Of a DNA stretch of 64,000 nt, positions 1 to 8,957 are shown one piece after another. The notes below the pieces were generated by a model. The model saw nothing but the letters and a program-made list of their open reading frames with translations, was not told the DNA's origin and made no database searches. Each line of letters begins with the position of its first letter. Within the stretch, counting starts at the first letter, position 1. A program made the translations under genes and the position numbers. The stretch is from Demequina maris (GTDB lineage Bacteria > Actinomycetota > Actinomycetes > Actinomycetales > Demequinaceae), in assembly GCF_000971155.1 (NCBI RefSeq), contig NZ_BBLX01000006.1, positions 1-64,000 of the forward strand, in the 5' to 3' direction.

Positions 1-114
1 GATCTGCGTGTCCCCATGTGTCAGCGCGGTGCGGGGCGCGGCGAGGGGCGGGGCGCGGCGAGGGGCGCGACGAAGCGGAGAGACCCGCAGACCGCCCCCA
101 CCACGCCTGAGACA

Positions 115-1287
115 ATGGAGCCCATGACCACGACCACCCGCCTCCTCCCGCCGCTGCGCATCGGCCCCCTCGAGGTCGACACCCCGGTGGTGCTCGCGCC
201 CATGGCGGGCGTCACGAACGCCGCCTTCCGCCGCCTGTGCCGCGAGCACGGCGGCGGGCTCTACGTGGCCGAGATGGTGACGTCGCGCGCGCTCGTCGAG
301 CGCACCCCCGAGTCGCTGCGCATCATCGCGCACGACCCCGACGAGAAGCCCCGCTCGGTCCAGGTCTACGGCGTCGACCCCGCGACCATCGCCGCCGCGG
401 TGAGGATTATCGCCGAGGAGGACCGCGCCGACCACATCGACATGAACTTCGGCTGCCCCGTGCCCAAGGTCACCCGCCGCGGCGGGGGAGCGGTGCTGCC
501 GTGGAAGCGCGACCTGTTCAAGGAGATCGTGCGCGCCGCCGTCCGCGAGGCCTCGAAGTTCGACATCCCCGTCACGGTGAAGATGCGCAAGGGCGTCGAC
601 GACGACCACCTCACGTACCTCGACGCGGGCCGCACCGCCGAGAAGGAGGGCGCCGCGGCCGTCGCGCTCCACGCCCGGACCGCCGCCGAGTACTACTCGG
701 GCAACGCCGACTGGGAGGCGATCGCCCGACTCAAGGAGACCGTGAAGAGCGTCCCGGTGCTCGGCAACGGCGACATCTGGCAGGCCGAGGACGCGCTGCG
801 CATGGTCGAGCAGACCGGCTGCGACGGCGTCGTGGTCGGCCGCGGCTGCATGGGCCGGCCGTGGCTGTTCGCCGACCTGCAGGCGGCCTTCGAGGGGCGC
901 GAGGACCGCGTCCGCCCGGGCCTGCGCATGGTCGCGGACACCATCTACCGTCACGGCGAGCTCATGGTCGCGCACTTCGACGACGACGAGGACAAGGGCA
1001 TGCGCGAGCTGCGCAAGCACATGTCCTGGTACCTCAAGGGCTACCCGGTGGGCGGCGAGGTGCGCCGCTCGCTCGGCCTCATCTCGACCCTTGCGGAGCT
1101 CCGCCAGATCCTCGACACGCTCGACCTCGAGGCCGGCTACCCCGGCGAGGAGGCCGAGGGCCCCCGCGGCCGCCAGGGCTCGCCGCGCGTGCCGTCGTGC
1201 CCCGAGGGCTGGCTCGACACGCAGGACATCACCCCCGACCTCGAGAAGCGCCTGCGGGAGGCCGAGCTCAGCGTCTCCGGCGGCTGA
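115..1287 (+). CDS. dus: tRNA-dihydrouridine synthase
   Basis: Reduces specific uridines in the tRNA D-loop to dihydrouridine using FMN and NADPH. The protein opens with the FMN-barrel motif APMAGVTNAAFRRLC, carries the catalytic cysteine in NFGCPVPKV, and has the phosphate-binding GNGDI and GRGCMGRPW segments of the DusB-like family. At about 390 aa it is full length, with the C-terminal extension usual in actinobacteria. ATG at 115 is chosen; ATG at 124 is equally possible. The frame is open upstream to position 16, but that part is arginine/glycine-rich and resembles no Dus N-terminus. A weak bulged hairpin (GCTGAC...GTCAGC, 1283-1316) overlaps the stop and may be the terminator. Confidence 0.93.
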   Translation: MEPMTTTTRLLPPLRIGPLEVDTPVVLAPMAGVTNAAFRRLCREHGGGLYVAEMVTSRALVERTPESLRIIAHDPDEKPRSVQVYGVDPATIAAAVRIIAEEDRADHIDMNFGCPVPKVTRRGGGAVLPWKRDLFKEIVRAAVREASKFDIPVTVKMRKGVDDDHLTYLDAGRTAEKEGAAAVALHARTAAEYYSGNADWEAIARLKETVKSVPVLGNGDIWQAEDALRMVEQTGCDGVVVGRGCMGRPWLFADLQAAFEGREDRVRPGLRMVADTIYRHGELMVAHFDDDEDKGMRELRKHMSWYLKGYPVGGEVRRSLGLISTLAELRQILDTLDLEAGYPGEEAEGPRGRQGSPRVPSCPEGWLDTQDITPDLEKRLREAELSVSGG

Positions 1288-1400
1288 CCCGGGGACGATG
1301 TGCGGGCCCCGTCAGCGCACGCGCCCGTCCCGGCCGGCACCACCGCCCGAACCCCGCACGGTGTGACAAATCGCACCCGGCAAAACCCCCATACCTGCAT

Positions 1401-1406
1401 TAACGT
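1401..1406 (+). promoter_or_regulatory. -10 box (TAACGT) of the RibD-like reductase gene
   Basis: TAACGT ends 6 bases before the ATG at 1413, the spacing of a leaderless actinobacterial transcript. No convincing -35 is seen. Confidence 0.4.
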
Positions 1407-1412
1407 GGCGAC

Positions 1413-1988
1413 ATGAGCAGGGTGCGTGCCTACCTCGCGATGTCGCTCGACGGCTTCGTCGCGGGTCCCCGAGACGACCTGGACTGGCTCGAGCCGCGCG
1501 CGGAGGGCGCGCCTCCGATCGCCGACGAGCCCTGGCGGGACTCGGACGACGATGCGCTGCACTTCGGCGACTTCCTCGACCGGATCGGCTGCATCGTGAT
1601 GGGCCGGCGCACGTTCGACATCGCGACGCGCTTCCCGGACTGGCCCTACCGCGACCTGCCCATGCTGGTGCCGACGCACCGCCCCCTCGAGACCGAGCAC
1701 AAGACCGTCCGGCCCGCCCGCGGCGACATCGCCACGGTGATCGAGAAGGCGAAGGGCCTCGCGGGACGCAAGGACGTGTACGTCGACGGCGCCACGCTCG
1801 TGCGCGACGCCCTGGAGGCGCGCGTGCTCGACGAGCTCGTCGTCACCGTCGTGCCCACCGTCCTCGGCAAGGGCGTGTCGCTGTTCGGCGGCCTGCCCCG
1901 TCCCGCCGAGCTCACCGCGGAGCACGTGGTCCGCTTCGGCGACGGCTTCGTGCAGATCCACCTCGCGTGCCCCACCGAGGCGCGCTGA
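1413..1988 (+). CDS. Dihydrofolate reductase-like / RibD C-terminal domain protein
   Basis: A 191-aa protein of the dihydrofolate reductase-like fold (RibD C-terminal, YyaP/YwjB group), probably an NAD(P)H-dependent reductase of unknown substrate. Family marks are the N-terminal YLAMSLDGFVAGP, the IVMGRRTFD motif after the first strand pair, and the late DELVVTVVPTVLGKGVSLFGG segment. It stands alone between dus and dgt, with its own leaderless-type -10. The fold is clear; nothing indicates true folate reduction, and many such actinobacterial proteins have no assigned role. Confidence 0.85.
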   Translation: MSRVRAYLAMSLDGFVAGPRDDLDWLEPRAEGAPPIADEPWRDSDDDALHFGDFLDRIGCIVMGRRTFDIATRFPDWPYRDLPMLVPTHRPLETEHKTVRPARGDIATVIEKAKGLAGRKDVYVDGATLVRDALEARVLDELVVTVVPTVLGKGVSLFGGLPRPAELTAEHVVRFGDGFVQIHLACPTEAR

Positions 1989-2025
1989 GGGCGCGGACCC
2001 TCCCGGACCACCGCATCGTGCCCGG

Positions 2026-2031
2026 TAGAGT
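2026..2031 (+). promoter_or_regulatory. -10 box (TAGAGT) of dgt, leaderless type
   Basis: TAGAGT lies 6 bases upstream of the GTG at 2038, so transcription should start at or next to the start codon. No Shine-Dalgarno is present. The -35 region overlaps an ACGATGC word on the minus strand (2012-2020). Confidence 0.6.
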
Positions 2032-2037
2032 CGGAAT

Positions 2038-3309
2038 GTGAGCGTCCCACCCGAGGGCTACGGCGCAGCGGACGTCCAGCGCTACGTCCAGGAGCCGCCC
2101 AAGCAGGCCCAGCGCACCCCGTTCGAGCGCGACCGCGCGCGCATCGTGCACTCAAGCGCCCTGCGCCGCCTGGGCGCCAAGACGCAGATCCTCGGCGCCG
2201 GCACCGGCGACTTCGTCCGTACGCGCCTCACCCACACGCTCGAGGTGGCGCAGGTGGGCCGCAGCCTGGGCAAGGTGCTCGGCTGCGACCCCGACGTCGT
2301 GGACGCGGCCTGCCTCGCGCACGACCTGGGCCACCCGCCGTTCGGCCACAACGGCGAGCGCGCGCTCGACGAGGTGTCGCGGGACATCGGCGGCTTCGAG
2401 GGCAACGCGCAGACCCTGCGCATCCTCGCGCGGCTCGAGACGAAGACGTACGACCCCGAGACGGGTCAGAGCGTGGGCCTCAACCTCACGCGCGCGGTGC
2501 TGGACGCGAGCGTCAAGTACCCCTGGACCGAGGACGCGACGCCCACGCGTCCCGACGGCACGCCCACGCGCAAGTTCGGCGTCTACGACGACGACCTCCC
2601 GGTGTTCCGGTGGCTGCGCGAGGGCGCCCCCGACCGGGCCCAGAGCTTCGAGGCGCAGGTGATGGACCTCGCCGACGACATCGCGTACTCGGTGCACGAC
2701 GTCGAGGACTCGGTGGTCCACCACACGGTCTCGCTCGGGGTGCTGCGCGACCCGGCCCGCGCCCGCGAGATCGCCGATCACGCGCGCGTCTGGTACGGCC
2801 GCGGCGAGCCCGACGCGCTCATGGCCGCGCTCGACCGGCTGCGCGCCGAGCCGTGGTGGATGGACGAGTACGACGGCTCCCACCGCGCGCTCGCGACGCT
2901 CAAGGACATGACCAGCCAGCTGATCGGCCGCATCGTGGGGACGGTCGCGGAGGCCACGCGCGCCGAGTACGGCGACGGCCCGCTCACCCGCCACCACGCG
3001 CGGCTCGTGATCCCGGCGGAGCTCTCCGACGAGATCCTCATGCTCAAGGGCATCGCGGTGCACTTCCTCATGGCGCCCCGCGAGAAGAAGGCCGCGTACC
3101 GGCAGCAGCGCGAGCGCATCGCCTCCCTGGTGGGCGCGCTCGTCGAGCTGGGGGACGAGGCGCTGGAGCCGCACTTCGCGGTGATGCACCGCGAGGCGGC
3201 GGACGATGCGGCGCGCAAGCGGGTGGTGATCGACCAGGTGGCGTCGCTCACCGACAAGTCGGCGTACGACTGGCACCACCGCTACGTGGCGCGGCGGCGG
3301 AACGGCTGA
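2038..3309 (+). CDS. dgt: Deoxyguanosinetriphosphate triphosphohydrolase-like HD protein
   Basis: Hydrolyses dNTPs, typically dGTP, to deoxynucleoside and triphosphate. The 423-aa protein has the HD-domain metal set: the H of RTRLTHTLEVAQ, the HD of CLAHDLGHPPFGH and a later D in VMDLADDIAYSVHD. The N-terminal RDRARIVHSSALRRLGAKTQ is typical of the bacterial dGTPase family. The GTG start is supported by the TAGAGT box 6 bases upstream. It sits close to dnaG, as is common in actinobacteria, and is convergent with the DUF368 gene, with one base between stop codons. Confidence 0.93.
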   Translation: MSVPPEGYGAADVQRYVQEPPKQAQRTPFERDRARIVHSSALRRLGAKTQILGAGTGDFVRTRLTHTLEVAQVGRSLGKVLGCDPDVVDAACLAHDLGHPPFGHNGERALDEVSRDIGGFEGNAQTLRILARLETKTYDPETGQSVGLNLTRAVLDASVKYPWTEDATPTRPDGTPTRKFGVYDDDLPVFRWLREGAPDRAQSFEAQVMDLADDIAYSVHDVEDSVVHHTVSLGVLRDPARAREIADHARVWYGRGEPDALMAALDRLRAEPWWMDEYDGSHRALATLKDMTSQLIGRIVGTVAEATRAEYGDGPLTRHHARLVIPAELSDEILMLKGIAVHFLMAPREKKAAYRQQRERIASLVGALVELGDEALEPHFAVMHREAADDAARKRVVIDQVASLTDKSAYDWHHRYVARRRNG

Positions 3310-3310
3310 C

Positions 3311-4309
3311 TCAGCCCTCGACGGGCTCCACGGCCACCACGGCCTCGCGGCGGGCGAGCATGCGGTGCTCGGCCACGAGGATCGCGATCACGACGGCGGC
3401 GCCGGCGAGCGCGGCGAGCAGCGGCGCGACGATGGGCTCCGTGGGCGCGATCCGCATGCCGTCCGCGTCCTGCCACGGCCACAGCGCGACGAGCGAGCCC
3501 GCCATGATGCCGGTGAGCACCACGAGCGTGACGCGGCGGCGGTGCTCGAGCAGCCACTGCAGCAGCTTGACGATGGTGACGAGGCCGATCGCGAGGCCGA
3601 TCGCGAACGTCGCGAGGTAGCCGAGGTCGCGGTCGTTGAGCGCGGCGATGGTGGGCTCGTACAGGCCCAGCGTGAGCAGCAGGAACGAGCCCGACAGGCC
3701 GGGCAGCACCAGCGCGGACACGGCGAGCGCGCCGGCGGGGATGAGCACGTACCACTCGGGGGACAGGTTGCCCGCGGGCAGCGACACCACGATGCCCACC
3801 GCGACCGCGGCGACCGCCGCGAGCAGCCACTCGCGCATCGTCCACGGGACCGCGGGGGAGCGGGGCTCGGCGCGGTGGGAGTGGCGGAACGGGACCGCCA
3901 GCGACGCGAGGACGAGGCCCAGGAACAGGCCGCGCATCGTCTCCGGGTGGTCCTCGAGCAGGCCCTCCATCACGTGCGCCATGGTGAGCAGCGCGACCAC
4001 CATGCCGACGCCGATCGGGAGCACGACGCCCCACGCGACGCGGCCGAGCTGGGCCCGCGCCTCGGCGAGGCCGCGCCCGCGCAGGCCGTCCGTGACGGCG
4101 TGGCGGATCCCGGCGATGAGGTGGCCGGCGGAGGTCAGCAGGGTCTCGTAGACGCCCGTCATGAGCGCGACGGTGCCGCCGCTCACGCCGGGAACGGTCT
4201 CCGCGGTGCCGATCATGGCACCGCGCACCACGTCGAGCGCGACCAGCAGGGGGGTGCGGCGCTTCTGCGGGGCGCCCGCCTCGACCGGCGAGATCTCGGG
4301 GGTGGTCAT
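3311..4309 (-). CDS. DUF368 family membrane protein (PopT-type undecaprenyl-phosphate translocase)
   Basis: A polytopic protein of 332 aa with the DUF368 signature GAMIGTAETVPGVSGGTVALMTGVY near the N-terminus and a second inverted-repeat-like VLPGLSGSFLLLTLGLYEP in the middle. DUF368 proteins have been linked to recycling of the lipid carrier undecaprenyl phosphate across the membrane, which is the best functional guess. ATG at 4309 overlaps the stop of the upstream membrane gene (ATGA). It is the last gene of a four-gene coupled minus-strand operon. Confidence 0.9.
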   Translation of the reverse strand: MTTPEISPVEAGAPQKRRTPLLVALDVVRGAMIGTAETVPGVSGGTVALMTGVYETLLTSAGHLIAGIRHAVTDGLRGRGLAEARAQLGRVAWGVVLPIGVGMVVALLTMAHVMEGLLEDHPETMRGLFLGLVLASLAVPFRHSHRAEPRSPAVPWTMREWLLAAVAAVAVGIVVSLPAGNLSPEWYVLIPAGALAVSALVLPGLSGSFLLLTLGLYEPTIAALNDRDLGYLATFAIGLAIGLVTIVKLLQWLLEHRRRVTLVVLTGIMAGSLVALWPWQDADGMRIAPTEPIVAPLLAALAGAAVVIAILVAEHRMLARREAVVAVEPVEG

Positions 4310-4722
4310 GAGGTTCCCTCCTGCGCGGGGGCGGGCCCCGCATCGTTCGCCCGCGCGCGGCGCTCCCTCAGGAGCAGCGCGAGCGCGATGGCCGGCAGCA
4401 GCAGCGGGACCCAGCCGTATGCCGAGCCGTAGCCGGTCCACACGGTCTCGTCCGGCCACCACGACGCCTCGACGTAGCCCAGCGTGCCCACGGTCAGGAC
4501 GCCGGCGAGCTCGATCGCCGTGCCGACGAGCGCGACGCCCGCCCAGTGCCGCCACAGCGCGATCGCGATGACGAGGTAGAGCACCGCGGACACGCCGGAC
4601 ACCAGGTACGGCACGGGTGCCTCGGACAGCTTGGTCGCGATCTGGTAGCTCGACCGGCCGAGCGCGGCGAGCGCGAGCACCGCGTACGCGACGATCAGCG
4701 CGATGCGCGCGACGGGGTTCAT
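4306..4722 (-). CDS. Hypothetical four-helix membrane protein
   Basis: I do not recognise this 138-aa protein. It begins MNPVARIALIVAYAVLALAALGRSSYQ and has about four hydrophobic segments: residues 5-22, 40-58, 63-82 and 106-122. An aromatic loop (SWWPDETVWTGYGSAYGW) precedes the last helix, followed by an arginine-rich cytoplasmic tail. It overlaps the gene on each side by 4 bases, so it is surely co-translated with the DUF368 protein and probably works with it or at the same membrane. Confidence 0.75.
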   Translation of the reverse strand: MNPVARIALIVAYAVLALAALGRSSYQIATKLSEAPVPYLVSGVSAVLYLVIAIALWRHWAGVALVGTAIELAGVLTVGTLGYVEASWWPDETVWTGYGSAYGWVPLLLPAIALALLLRERRARANDAGPAPAQEGTS

Positions 4723-5141
4723 GCCGCGCCCTGCAGGATCACGAGGACGCGCCACGCCACGACCGCGAGGGCCACCGCCACGATCACCGCCGCGGCGGCG
4801 TCGACGCGCGTCACCTGCACCGCGGTGAGCACCGGCCGGTGCGGGTCCGGGTCCGCCGCGGCTGCCTCCGGGGTGCCGAGCCGCCCGATGCCGAGCAGCG
4901 CGAGCAGCGCCACCGAGGCGATCACGTAGCCGAGCGTGAGGATCAGGTCCACGTCCGTGCCGGTGAACAGCAGGAACGCGACCGTCACCGTGTGCGCGGC
5001 GACGATCACGTACGTCACGGGCACGAGCACCCGGAGCGCACGATGCGCGGGCGCCCACACGAGCGTGGCGATTCCGGCGAGCGCGAGCAGCGCGGACACG
5101 ACGAGCACGAGGGGGTGGATCACCCCCGTGTACAGCTCCAC
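4719..5141 (-). CDS. Hypothetical four-helix membrane protein
   Basis: An unrecognised 140-aa membrane protein with hydrophobic segments near residues 8-26, 36-60, 67-85 and 113-135, and an acidic/proline linker (TPEAAAADPDPHRP) before the last helix. The GTG start at 5141 shares its first base with the stop of the upstream gene (TAGTG), and its own end overlaps the next ATG by 4 bases. No enzyme motif is visible. The coupling suggests a small membrane assembly with its two downstream partners. Confidence 0.72.
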   Translation of the reverse strand: MELYTGVIHPLVLVVSALLALAGIATLVWAPAHRALRVLVPVTYVIVAAHTVTVAFLLFTGTDVDLILTLGYVIASVALLALLGIGRLGTPEAAAADPDPHRPVLTAVQVTRVDAAAAVIVAVALAVVAWRVLVILQGAA

Positions 5142-5614
5142 TAGGCCTGCTGCGCCGCCTGCTGGACGCGCATGGGGAGACGGGTCATCTCCTCACCGTC
5201 GACGCTGATCACCCACGAGAACAGGCGCGGCTTGTCGAAGCGCAGCCCGTCGATGGTGAACGCGAAGCTCGCGACCTGCTCGTCCCCGTCCACGAGGTGC
5301 GGCGGGCGGCCCACGGTGAACTCGCCGCCCATCGCGCGGATGGGGGTGGGCTTGCCGTCGGCGTCCGGGCGGATGCCGATCGGGTACTCCACGCCGTCCT
5401 CGGTGAGGAGCTTGAGCTCGAAGTTGTGCGTGCGGTTCGTCTCGGTGAAGGGGACGTGCACGATGGCGCCCACGGAGAGGCGGCGGTGCACGGCCGGGAA
5501 GCCGCGCACGAAGATGATGTTCCACCCCGCGCCCAGCGCGTAGATCTTGTTCTGCACGACCTCAGCCGAGTCGGCGAGGAATGCGTCCACTCTCACAGCA
5601 GCCAGTCCTTTCAT
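5141..5614 (-). CDS. DUF6941-like hypothetical protein
   Basis: A 157-aa soluble protein starting MKGLAAVRVDAFLADSAEVVQNKIYALGAGWN. It appears to be a beta-rich small domain resembling DUF6941-type proteins of unknown function (AFLADSAEV, GxGWN, then a sandwich-like HVPFTETNRTHNFELKLLTEDG). First gene of the coupled minus-strand operon, with TAGGCT (5628-5633) as a possible -10. ATG 5614 is taken because the homology-like region starts there; the frame is open far upstream only as antisense of dnaG. Role unknown. Confidence 0.75.
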   Translation of the reverse strand: MKGLAAVRVDAFLADSAEVVQNKIYALGAGWNIIFVRGFPAVHRRLSVGAIVHVPFTETNRTHNFELKLLTEDGVEYPIGIRPDADGKPTPIRAMGGEFTVGRPPHLVDGDEQVASFAFTIDGLRFDKPRLFSWVISVDGEEMTRLPMRVQQAAQQA

Positions 5615-5698
5615 GGGGTGCGGCTCAAGCCTAGCGCCACTCGGTGCCGCGCCAGGGCGCGAGCGGGGACGATGCGCGGGGAGCGGGCCGGTCCCGAG

Positions 5699-5704
5699 TA
5701 CTCT
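5699..5704 (+). promoter_or_regulatory. -10 box (TACTCT) of dnaG
   Basis: TACTCT lies 6 bases before the GTG at 5711, pointing to a leaderless message and favouring 5711 over the GTG at 5705. A GGGACGATGCG word (5666-5676) lies in the -35 region. Confidence 0.5.
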
Positions 5705-5710
5705 GTGCCC

Positions 5711-7672
5711 GTGGCGGGCACGATCAACAGGGACGACATCGCGGCGGTCCGCGAGCGCGCGCCCATCGAGGAGATCATCGGCCAGCACGTCTCGCTGAAG
5801 TCCGCGGGCGTCGGCTCGCTCAAGGGCCTGTGCCCCTTCCACGACGAGCGTTCCCCCTCGTTCCATGTGCGTCCGGCCGCCGGCCGCTGGCACTGCTTCG
5901 GCTGCGGCGAGGGCGGCGACGTCATCGAGTTCGTCATGCGCATGGACGGCCTGCCGTTCGCCGAGGCGGTCGAGTACCTCGCCGAGCGCGCGGGCGTGAC
6001 GCTCCGCTACGAGGCCGGCGGGCGCCGCGGCACCGAGTCCGGGGCGAGCATGCGCCGCCGCCTGCTCGAGGCCCACCGGGTGGCCGCCGAGTTCTTCGTC
6101 GAGCAGCTCGACAGCCCCGAGGCGCGCATCGCCCGTGACTTCCTGCGCGAGCGCGGCTTCGACCGTGCGGCGGCCGAGCACTTCGGCTGCGGCTACGCGC
6201 CGCAGGGCTGGTCGCACCTCACGGACCACCTGCGCAAGAAGGGCTTCACCGAGCCCGAGCTCAAGGCGTCGGGGCTGGTCTCCGAGGGCCAGCGCGGCGT
6301 CTACGACCGCTTCCGCGGCCGGCTCGTGTGGCCCATCCGCGAGGTGACGGGCGACGTGATCGGCTTCGGAGCGCGCCGCCTGCACGAGGACGACCAGGGC
6401 CCCAAGTACCTCAACACCCCCGAGACGCAGATCTACAAGAAGAGCCACGTCCTGTACGGCCTCGACCTCGCCAAGGGCGCGATCCGGTCCGAGCGCACGA
6501 CCGTGGTCGTCGAGGGCTACACCGACGTCATGGCCTGCCACCTCGCGGGCATCACCAACGCCGTCGCGACCTGCGGCACGGCCTTCGGCGAGGACCACGT
6601 CAAGGTGGTGCGCCGCCTCATGGGCGACACCGGGCAGACCCAGCTCAAGGTCGGCTCCACCGGCGCGAAGGTCGTCTTCACGTTCGACGGCGACGAGGCG
6701 GGCCAGAACGCCGCGCTCAAGTCCTTCGCGCTCGACCAGCAGTTCCTCGCGCAGACGTTCGTCGCGGTGGACCCCGAGGGCATGGACCCGTGCGACATCC
6801 GTCAGCGCGACGGGGACGACGCGGTGCGCCGCCTCATGGAGCGCCGGGTGCCGCTGTTCGAGTTCGTCATCAAGGCCTCGCTCGCGGCGCACGACCTCGA
6901 GACCCCCGAGGGCCGCGTCGCCGCGCTGCGGACGGCCGCGCCCATCGTCGGCCAGATCCGCGACCGCGCCCTGCGCCCCGAGTACGCGCGCCGCCTCGCC
7001 GGCTGGCTGGGCATGGAGCCCGCCGACGTGCTCCGCACGGTGTCCCGGGCGGGGGAGCGGACCCCGCCCGCGCAGGGCCAGGCGGGCGCGCCCGCCGGAC
7101 GCCCCGCGGCGGCCCAGCCCGCGCATCGTCCCGACGACGGCCCGCCGCCCATGGACCCCGAGACCGGCCAGATCATGACCGTGACCGCGACGCGCCCCAA
7201 CCCCCGCGACCCGGTGGTGCGGGCGGAGGCGCTGTCGCTCGGCGTGCTGCTGCAGGGCAAGGCGGAGATCGCGCAGGACGCGATGGCGCTCGGGATCGTC
7301 GCGGAGCTCGCGCGCGACTCGTTCACGGCGCCGCAGTACGGGCAGATCTTCGACGCGATCGTCGCCGCGGGCGGGCCGAGTGCGGCGGTCGCCGACTGGG
7401 TCGGTGCCGTCGAGGAGCAGGCGGGTCCCGACCTCGCGCCGCTCGTGTCGCAGCTCGCGGTCAGCCCGCTGCCGCACGACAAGCCGGCCGAGCTGGGCCA
7501 CTACGCGCGCTCGGTGCTCGCGCGCCTGCTCGACCTCGCGATCACCCGCCGCACGGCCGACCTTCGCGGTCGCATGCAGCGCGCCGGCGCGGGCACGGAC
7601 GCCGCGCAGGAGGCCTTCGCGGAGATCATCCGGCTCGAGGGACGCCGCCGCCAGCTGCGCGAGGTGGAGTAG
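5711..7672 (+). CDS. dnaG: DNA primase
   Basis: Makes RNA primers for the replisome together with the DnaB helicase. The zinc finger has CX2HX17CX2C spacing (C41, H44, C62, C65). The catalytic core follows, then the TOPRIM domain with VVVEGYTDVMACH (E268) and the metal-binding TFDGDEAG (D326, D328). After an alanine/proline linker near residues 445-470 comes the C-terminal helicase-binding domain. At 653 aa it is full length. The GTG at 5711 is chosen because a -10 box lies 6 bases upstream. A small CACGGG/CCCGTG hairpin (7685-7705) may terminate it. Confidence 0.95.
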   Translation: MAGTINRDDIAAVRERAPIEEIIGQHVSLKSAGVGSLKGLCPFHDERSPSFHVRPAAGRWHCFGCGEGGDVIEFVMRMDGLPFAEAVEYLAERAGVTLRYEAGGRRGTESGASMRRRLLEAHRVAAEFFVEQLDSPEARIARDFLRERGFDRAAAEHFGCGYAPQGWSHLTDHLRKKGFTEPELKASGLVSEGQRGVYDRFRGRLVWPIREVTGDVIGFGARRLHEDDQGPKYLNTPETQIYKKSHVLYGLDLAKGAIRSERTTVVVEGYTDVMACHLAGITNAVATCGTAFGEDHVKVVRRLMGDTGQTQLKVGSTGAKVVFTFDGDEAGQNAALKSFALDQQFLAQTFVAVDPEGMDPCDIRQRDGDDAVRRLMERRVPLFEFVIKASLAAHDLETPEGRVAALRTAAPIVGQIRDRALRPEYARRLAGWLGMEPADVLRTVSRAGERTPPAQGQAGAPAGRPAAAQPAHRPDDGPPPMDPETGQIMTVTATRPNPRDPVVRAEALSLGVLLQGKAEIAQDAMALGIVAELARDSFTAPQYGQIFDAIVAAGGPSAAVADWVGAVEEQAGPDLAPLVSQLAVSPLPHDKPAELGHYARSVLARLLDLAITRRTADLRGRMQRAGAGTDAAQEAFAEIIRLEGRRRQLREVE

Positions 7673-7848
7673 CCCCTCCGAGGTCACGGGACGGCAAAGC
7701 CCGTGTGAACTGAGAGTTACCAGGCCGAAAACTCTTGTCGACACGTGCATGATTGCTGTGCGCGCATGGTTAGCGTGGAGCGAGGCCGCGTCCACGCGGC
7801 CGGGCCGCGACCATCCGCGGCGTCCCCATCACCACGGAAGGTGTCACA

Positions 7849-8874
7849 GTGAGGAATCGTCTGTTCGCCCCCGCCGCTGCCGCGGCAGGCCTCGCGTTCG
7901 CGCTCGCGGGCTGCTCCAGCGACGGGACCGGCTCGGAGTCGTCGCCCGACGCCACCGACACCGCGGCGGCCGCCGCGGAGCTGCCCGAGTCGCTGACCCT
8001 CGCGCTCGTCCCCTCGGACGACGTCGAGCAGATCACGACGGACGGCGAGGCCCTCGCCGCGGCGCTGTCGGACGAGCTCGGCATCGACGTCGAGGTGTTC
8101 GTGCCGGACAGCTACAACGCGGTCGTCGTGGCGCTCCAGACGGGTCAGGCGGACATCGGCTTCCTCGGCCCGATCGCCATGTGGCAGGCGCAGCAGGAGG
8201 CGGGCGCGGAGATCGTCCTGCAGGCGGTCCGCTACGGCGCGAGCGACTACGTGGGCCAGTGGTTCACCAACGACCCCGGCACGTACTGCCTCGACGACGT
8301 CACCACCGAGGCGGACGACGAGGGCATCAACTACTCGTACTGCAACGGCGCCACCGGCTACGAGGGCCCGCAGGGCGAGGACGCGCTCGCGCTCGTCCCC
8401 GAGGACGCCTCGATCGCGTGGACCGACGCGACCTCAGCCTCCGGCTACTACTTCCCGGCCATCCAGCTCGCGGAGATCCTCGGCATCGACGACGCCGCGT
8501 CGGCGTTCCCGAACGGCTTCTTCGCCGGCGGCCACTCGCAGACGGTCCAGGCGGTCTACGACGGCGAGGCCACCATCGGCCTGTCGTACAACGACGCGCG
8601 CTCGAACCTCGCGGAGGAGTTCTCCGACGTGGGCGAGAAGGTCGTCGTGTTCGCGTACACGAAGAACATCCCGAACGACGGCGTGGTGCTCTCGGGCGAC
8701 CTCGACGCCTCGATCCAGGAGACGCTGACCCAGGCGCTGCTCGACCTCGCCGGCACCGAGGAGGGCCTCGCCGCCCTCGACGCGGTGTACGACATCGAGG
8801 GTCTCGAGCCCGCCGACCTCGCCGCGTTCGAGGACTTCGTGGGCCCGACCTACGACACCTTCGGCGGCGAGTGA
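7849..8874 (+). CDS. phnD: Phosphonate/phosphite-type ABC transporter substrate-binding lipoprotein
   Basis: Periplasmic-type binding protein (PhnD/PtxB family) anchored as a lipoprotein: the signal peptide ends in LAGC with C22 as lipidation site, followed by a serine/alanine/acidic linker. The body shows the family pattern LALVPSDDVEQITTDG and a GQADIGFLGPIAMW segment that forms the oxyanion pocket. A two-cysteine insert (TYCLDD...YSYCNG) probably forms a disulfide loop. GTG start. It heads a transporter operon with one ATPase and two permeases. No C-P lyase or phosphite dehydrogenase is nearby, so the ligand (phosphonate, phosphite or phosphate) cannot be fixed. Confidence 0.9.
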   Translation: MRNRLFAPAAAAAGLAFALAGCSSDGTGSESSPDATDTAAAAAELPESLTLALVPSDDVEQITTDGEALAAALSDELGIDVEVFVPDSYNAVVVALQTGQADIGFLGPIAMWQAQQEAGAEIVLQAVRYGASDYVGQWFTNDPGTYCLDDVTTEADDEGINYSYCNGATGYEGPQGEDALALVPEDASIAWTDATSASGYYFPAIQLAEILGIDDAASAFPNGFFAGGHSQTVQAVYDGEATIGLSYNDARSNLAEEFSDVGEKVVVFAYTKNIPNDGVVLSGDLDASIQETLTQALLDLAGTEEGLAALDAVYDIEGLEPADLAAFEDFVGPTYDTFGGE

Positions 8875-8899
8875 GCGCGTAGGTCTCGTACGGAACATC

Positions 8900-8935
8900 G
8901 CGCCGGCGGCCGGCCTCGTGGCTGGCCGCCGGCGC
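8900..8935 (+). terminator. Intercistronic hairpin after phnD
   Basis: A 12-bp perfect stem (GCGCCGGCGGCC / GGCCGCCGGCGC) with a 12-nt loop, followed by TCCCTTT, between phnD and phnC. It probably attenuates readthrough and keeps the binding protein in excess of the membrane components. Confidence 0.65.
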
Positions 8936-8957
8936 CTCCCTTTGATAGGCATCTCTC

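Noticed and set aside
7705-7726. PHO-box-like direct repeats GTGAACTGAGA / GTTACCAGGCC upstream of phnD
   Set aside because: Only about 5 of 11 positions agree between the repeats; not enough to call PhoP control.
5141-7795. Long minus-strand open frame of 884 codons over dnaG
   Set aside because: Only its last 157 codons (from 5614) look like a protein. The rest is antisense of dnaG, with arginine/alanine-rich composition typical of GC-rich shadow frames.
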